DNA of 64,000 bases, taken from NCBI RefSeq assembly GCF_032051575.1, contig NZ_DAMBYD010000005.1, positions 1 to 64,000 on the forward strand, read 5' to 3'. Source of the stretch: Aminipila sp032051575 (GTDB taxonomy: Bacteria > Bacillota > Clostridia > Peptostreptococcales > Anaerovoracaceae). Positions 62,194-64,000 of this stretch are shown here, in pieces; within the stretch, counting starts at the first letter, position 1; every line of letters starts with the position of its first letter. A program made the position numbers and the translations under genes. The notes below the pieces were generated by a model, which made no database searches, had not been told where the DNA came from, and worked only from the letters and a program-made list of their open reading frames with translations.

Positions 62194-63513
62194 ATGAATA
62201 TTTATTTTGAAACTTTGGGTTGTCCCAAAAATAGTAACGATTCTGAAATGGCCGCAGGGATTTTGGAACAGAACGGGCATTGTATAGTAGATAATCCGGT
62301 TGACAGTGATGCTATTATTGTGAACACGTGCGGCTTTATTAATGATGCAAAGAAGGAGTCCATTGATAAAATTTTTGAAATGGCAGAATTAAAGGAAGAA
62401 CAGGATAAGAAGCGTTTACTTATTGTATCTGGCTGTCTTTCTAAGCGCTATGGAGATGATTTATTTAAGGAAATGCCTGAAGTAGATATATTTCTTGGTG
62501 TTAATGAATATCATGAGTTACCTAAAATCTTATCACAGCATCAGACAGAGAGAGAAATTCATGTTTATGATTGCAATCAGGAATTTACTGAGATAAAGGC
62601 CAGAAAGCTGGAGGGAAATCCATATACAGCTACTATTAAAATTGCAGAAGGCTGTGATAATATTTGCGCTTACTGCATTATTCCTCATATTCGTGGACAT
62701 TATAGAAGCAGAAAAGAAGAGGATATATTACAGGAAGCCAAACTGTTAGCAGGACGTGGCTGTAAGGAATTGATTTTGATTGCCCAGGATGTTACGGCTT
62801 ATGGAATTGATCTATATGGTGAATTTACACTGGCCAAACTTGTTAAAAAGCTTTGTAAGATTGATGGATTGCACTGGATTCGGCTTATGTATTGCTATGA
62901 AGACCGGATTACAGATGAGTTAATTGAGGTTATGGCAAATGAAAAGAAGGTGTGCCATTATCTGGATATACCTATTCAGCATAGCAGTGATAAGATTTTA
63001 AAATTAATGAATAGGCGTTCAACAAGTGAAAGCATAGTTACTAAGATTGAGAAACTCAGAAAAGCTATGCCTGATATTAATATAAGAACGACTTTGATTA
63101 CTGGTTTTCCTGGAGAAACAAAAGATGAATTTGATGAACTTTACAATTTTGTACAAGATATGAAGTTTGAAAGACTTGGAGTATTTACTTATTCTAAAGA
63201 AGAAGGTACACCTGCTGCAGAAATGAAGGGGCAGGTACGTTCTGATGTAAAAGAAAAACGTAAGGATTGTATTATGAGACTCCAATTGGAGATTTCTCTT
63301 TCATCTAATCAAAAGAAAGTTGGACAAACTTTACAAGTCCTTGTAGAGGAACAGGACGAAGAAGGCACTTACATTGGTAGAACTGAGTATGATGCTCCTG
63401 AAATAGATAATTCAATTATCTTCAAATCTAATAGAGTTTTGAAACCAGGCGACATGGTTATGGTTCAGATTACAGACGCATTTGATTATGATTTAGTAGG
63501 AGTGGAGGTATAG
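62194..63513 (+). CDS. rimO: Ribosomal protein S12 methylthiotransferase RimO
   Basis: A 439-residue radical-SAM methylthiotransferase. The N-terminal UPF0004 domain carries cluster cysteines (TLGCPKNSND, VNTCGF, VSGCLS), the radical-SAM motif is GCDNICAYCIIPHIRGHYRSR, and the C-terminal TRAM domain spans about 370-438. It modifies Asp of ribosomal protein S12. A short purine-rich site (AAGGGAAA) precedes the ATG. The start of pgsA follows after 2 bases, in the standard ftsK-rimO-pgsA order of Clostridia. Confidence 0.96.
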   Translation: MNIYFETLGCPKNSNDSEMAAGILEQNGHCIVDNPVDSDAIIVNTCGFINDAKKESIDKIFEMAELKEEQDKKRLLIVSGCLSKRYGDDLFKEMPEVDIFLGVNEYHELPKILSQHQTEREIHVYDCNQEFTEIKARKLEGNPYTATIKIAEGCDNICAYCIIPHIRGHYRSRKEEDILQEAKLLAGRGCKELILIAQDVTAYGIDLYGEFTLAKLVKKLCKIDGLHWIRLMYCYEDRITDELIEVMANEKKVCHYLDIPIQHSSDKILKLMNRRSTSESIVTKIEKLRKAMPDINIRTTLITGFPGETKDEFDELYNFVQDMKFERLGVFTYSKEEGTPAAEMKGQVRSDVKEKRKDCIMRLQLEISLSSNQKKVGQTLQVLVEEQDEEGTYIGRTEYDAPEIDNSIIFKSNRVLKPGDMVMVQITDAFDYDLVGVEV

Positions 63514-63515
63514 AG

Positions 63516-64000
63516 ATGAATTTACCCAATAAATTAACCATAGGGAGAATAATTGCTGTTCCCTTTTTTGTAGCATCATATATGATGGGATATAATTTAA
63601 TAGCTTTTCTTATATTTATTGTCGCATCACTGACAGATATGCTGGATGGAAAGATTGCGAGGAAGTACAACCTTGTAACTAATTTTGGTAAGATTATGGA
63701 CCCGCTTGCTGATAAGATTTTAGTTTATTCCGCATTTTGTCTTATGGTAGGCAATGGCCTAGTGCCAGCTTGGATGCTTATAGTTATCCTTGCAAGAGAG
63801 TTTGCAATAGGAGGTATGAGAACTGTAGCTGCTTCAGAAGGAATTGTTATAGCAGCAGGTATGAGTGGGAAAATAAAGACTGTACTGCAGATGATTGCAG
63901 TACCTCTTTTACTTCTTGTAAACGTAGAAACATTTGCTCCAGTTCTAACCTATATTACTATGTTAGCCAATGGTTTCTTATGGGCATCATTGATTATGAC
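63516..64000 (+). CDS. pgsA: CDP-diacylglycerol-glycerol-3-phosphate 3-phosphatidyltransferase, partial
   Basis: The first 161 codons of a gene that runs off the right edge. The CDP-alcohol phosphotransferase motif D-x2-D-G-x2-A-R-x8-G-x3-D-x3-D is complete: DMLDGKIARKYNLVTNFGKIMDPLADK. The protein is a membrane enzyme with hydrophobic helices on both sides of the motif. It makes phosphatidylglycerol phosphate from CDP-diacylglycerol. GTGGAGGT lies about 7 bases before the ATG, overlapping the end of rimO. Absence of a stop before 64000 is due to the window end. Confidence 0.93.
   Translation, partial: MNLPNKLTIGRIIAVPFFVASYMMGYNLIAFLIFIVASLTDMLDGKIARKYNLVTNFGKIMDPLADKILVYSAFCLMVGNGLVPAWMLIVILAREFAIGGMRTVAASEGIVIAAGMSGKIKTVLQMIAVPLLLLVNVETFAPVLTYITMLANGFLWASLIM

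Noticed and set aside
1..64000. CRISPR arrays, tRNA/rRNA genes, insertion sequences and prophage
   Set aside because: Intergenic regions were read on both strands; no spaced repeats, clover-leaf sequences, transposase motifs or terminal inverted repeats with target duplications were found.

Overview
The window is AT-rich chromosomal DNA from a spore-forming, strictly anaerobic member of the Clostridia. The spore link comes from an alpha/beta-type SASP gene, ylbJ, and a small DUF3787-type spore-surface protein. The anaerobic link comes from pyruvate:ferredoxin oxidoreductase, a tungsten-type aldehyde:ferredoxin oxidoreductase (AOR), and glycyl-radical NrdD with its activase NrdG. I cannot name the species. 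A complete phaJ-phaE-phaC polyhydroxyalkanoate cluster is less usual for this class. I saw no rRNA or tRNA gene, CRISPR array, transposase or phage gene.

Layout. 1-978 is the tail of an S-layer-type surface protein. 996-6815 carries signalling genes: an HD-GYP c-di-GMP phosphodiesterase, then a very large 7TM hybrid sensor kinase with its BTAD-type response regulator. 6883-7758 (minus) holds a SLOG/DUF1273 protein and an unknown small protein. 7995-10580 is phaJ-phaE-phaC. 10713-12452 (minus) is an ABC-F protein preceded by a transcription attenuator. 12920-15064 holds a duplicated-domain protein of unknown function and the serine/threonine symporter SstT.

15418-26860 is a coherent molybdopterin/tungsten island: moaC, moaA, a MOSC-MogA fusion, a TupABC-type tungstate importer, two moeA paralogues (one fused to a periplasmic-binding-like domain), a stand-alone MOSC gene, then a candidate Moco/Tuco riboswitch in front of AOR, MoaD-like and MoeB-like genes. 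The reading is that tungstate is imported, molybdopterin is built and metallated, and the product is used by the AOR next door. The riboswitch probably ties AOR expression to cofactor supply.

27027-43586 is a mixed region: spore-surface peptide, PFOR, cupin, MutY, TetR, two chemoreceptors, a candidate structured leader RNA (37330-37449) before an alpha/beta hydrolase, YeiH with a divergent LysR regulator, a degenerate GGDEF protein, a metal-site-less PepD-like lipoprotein and a GNAT acetyltransferase. 43954-46798 is nrdDG. From 46934 to the end is a conserved clostridial housekeeping block: rpmB, asp23, recG, SASP, rsmD, coaD, ylbJ, tmcAL, ackA, rpmF, dapA, asd, uppP, ftsK/spoIIIE, rimO and the start of pgsA.

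The observations I consider most worth following are: the hybrid kinase whose first kinase core and receiver have both lost their phospho-residues (His to Asn, Asp to Asn); the riboswitch-like leader at 37330-37449; the Tuco-type riboswitch; the attenuator before the ABC-F gene; an orphan MerR-type promoter; and the catalytically dead PepD-like lipoprotein. All calls rest on reading the sequence and on family knowledge; no database search was run.
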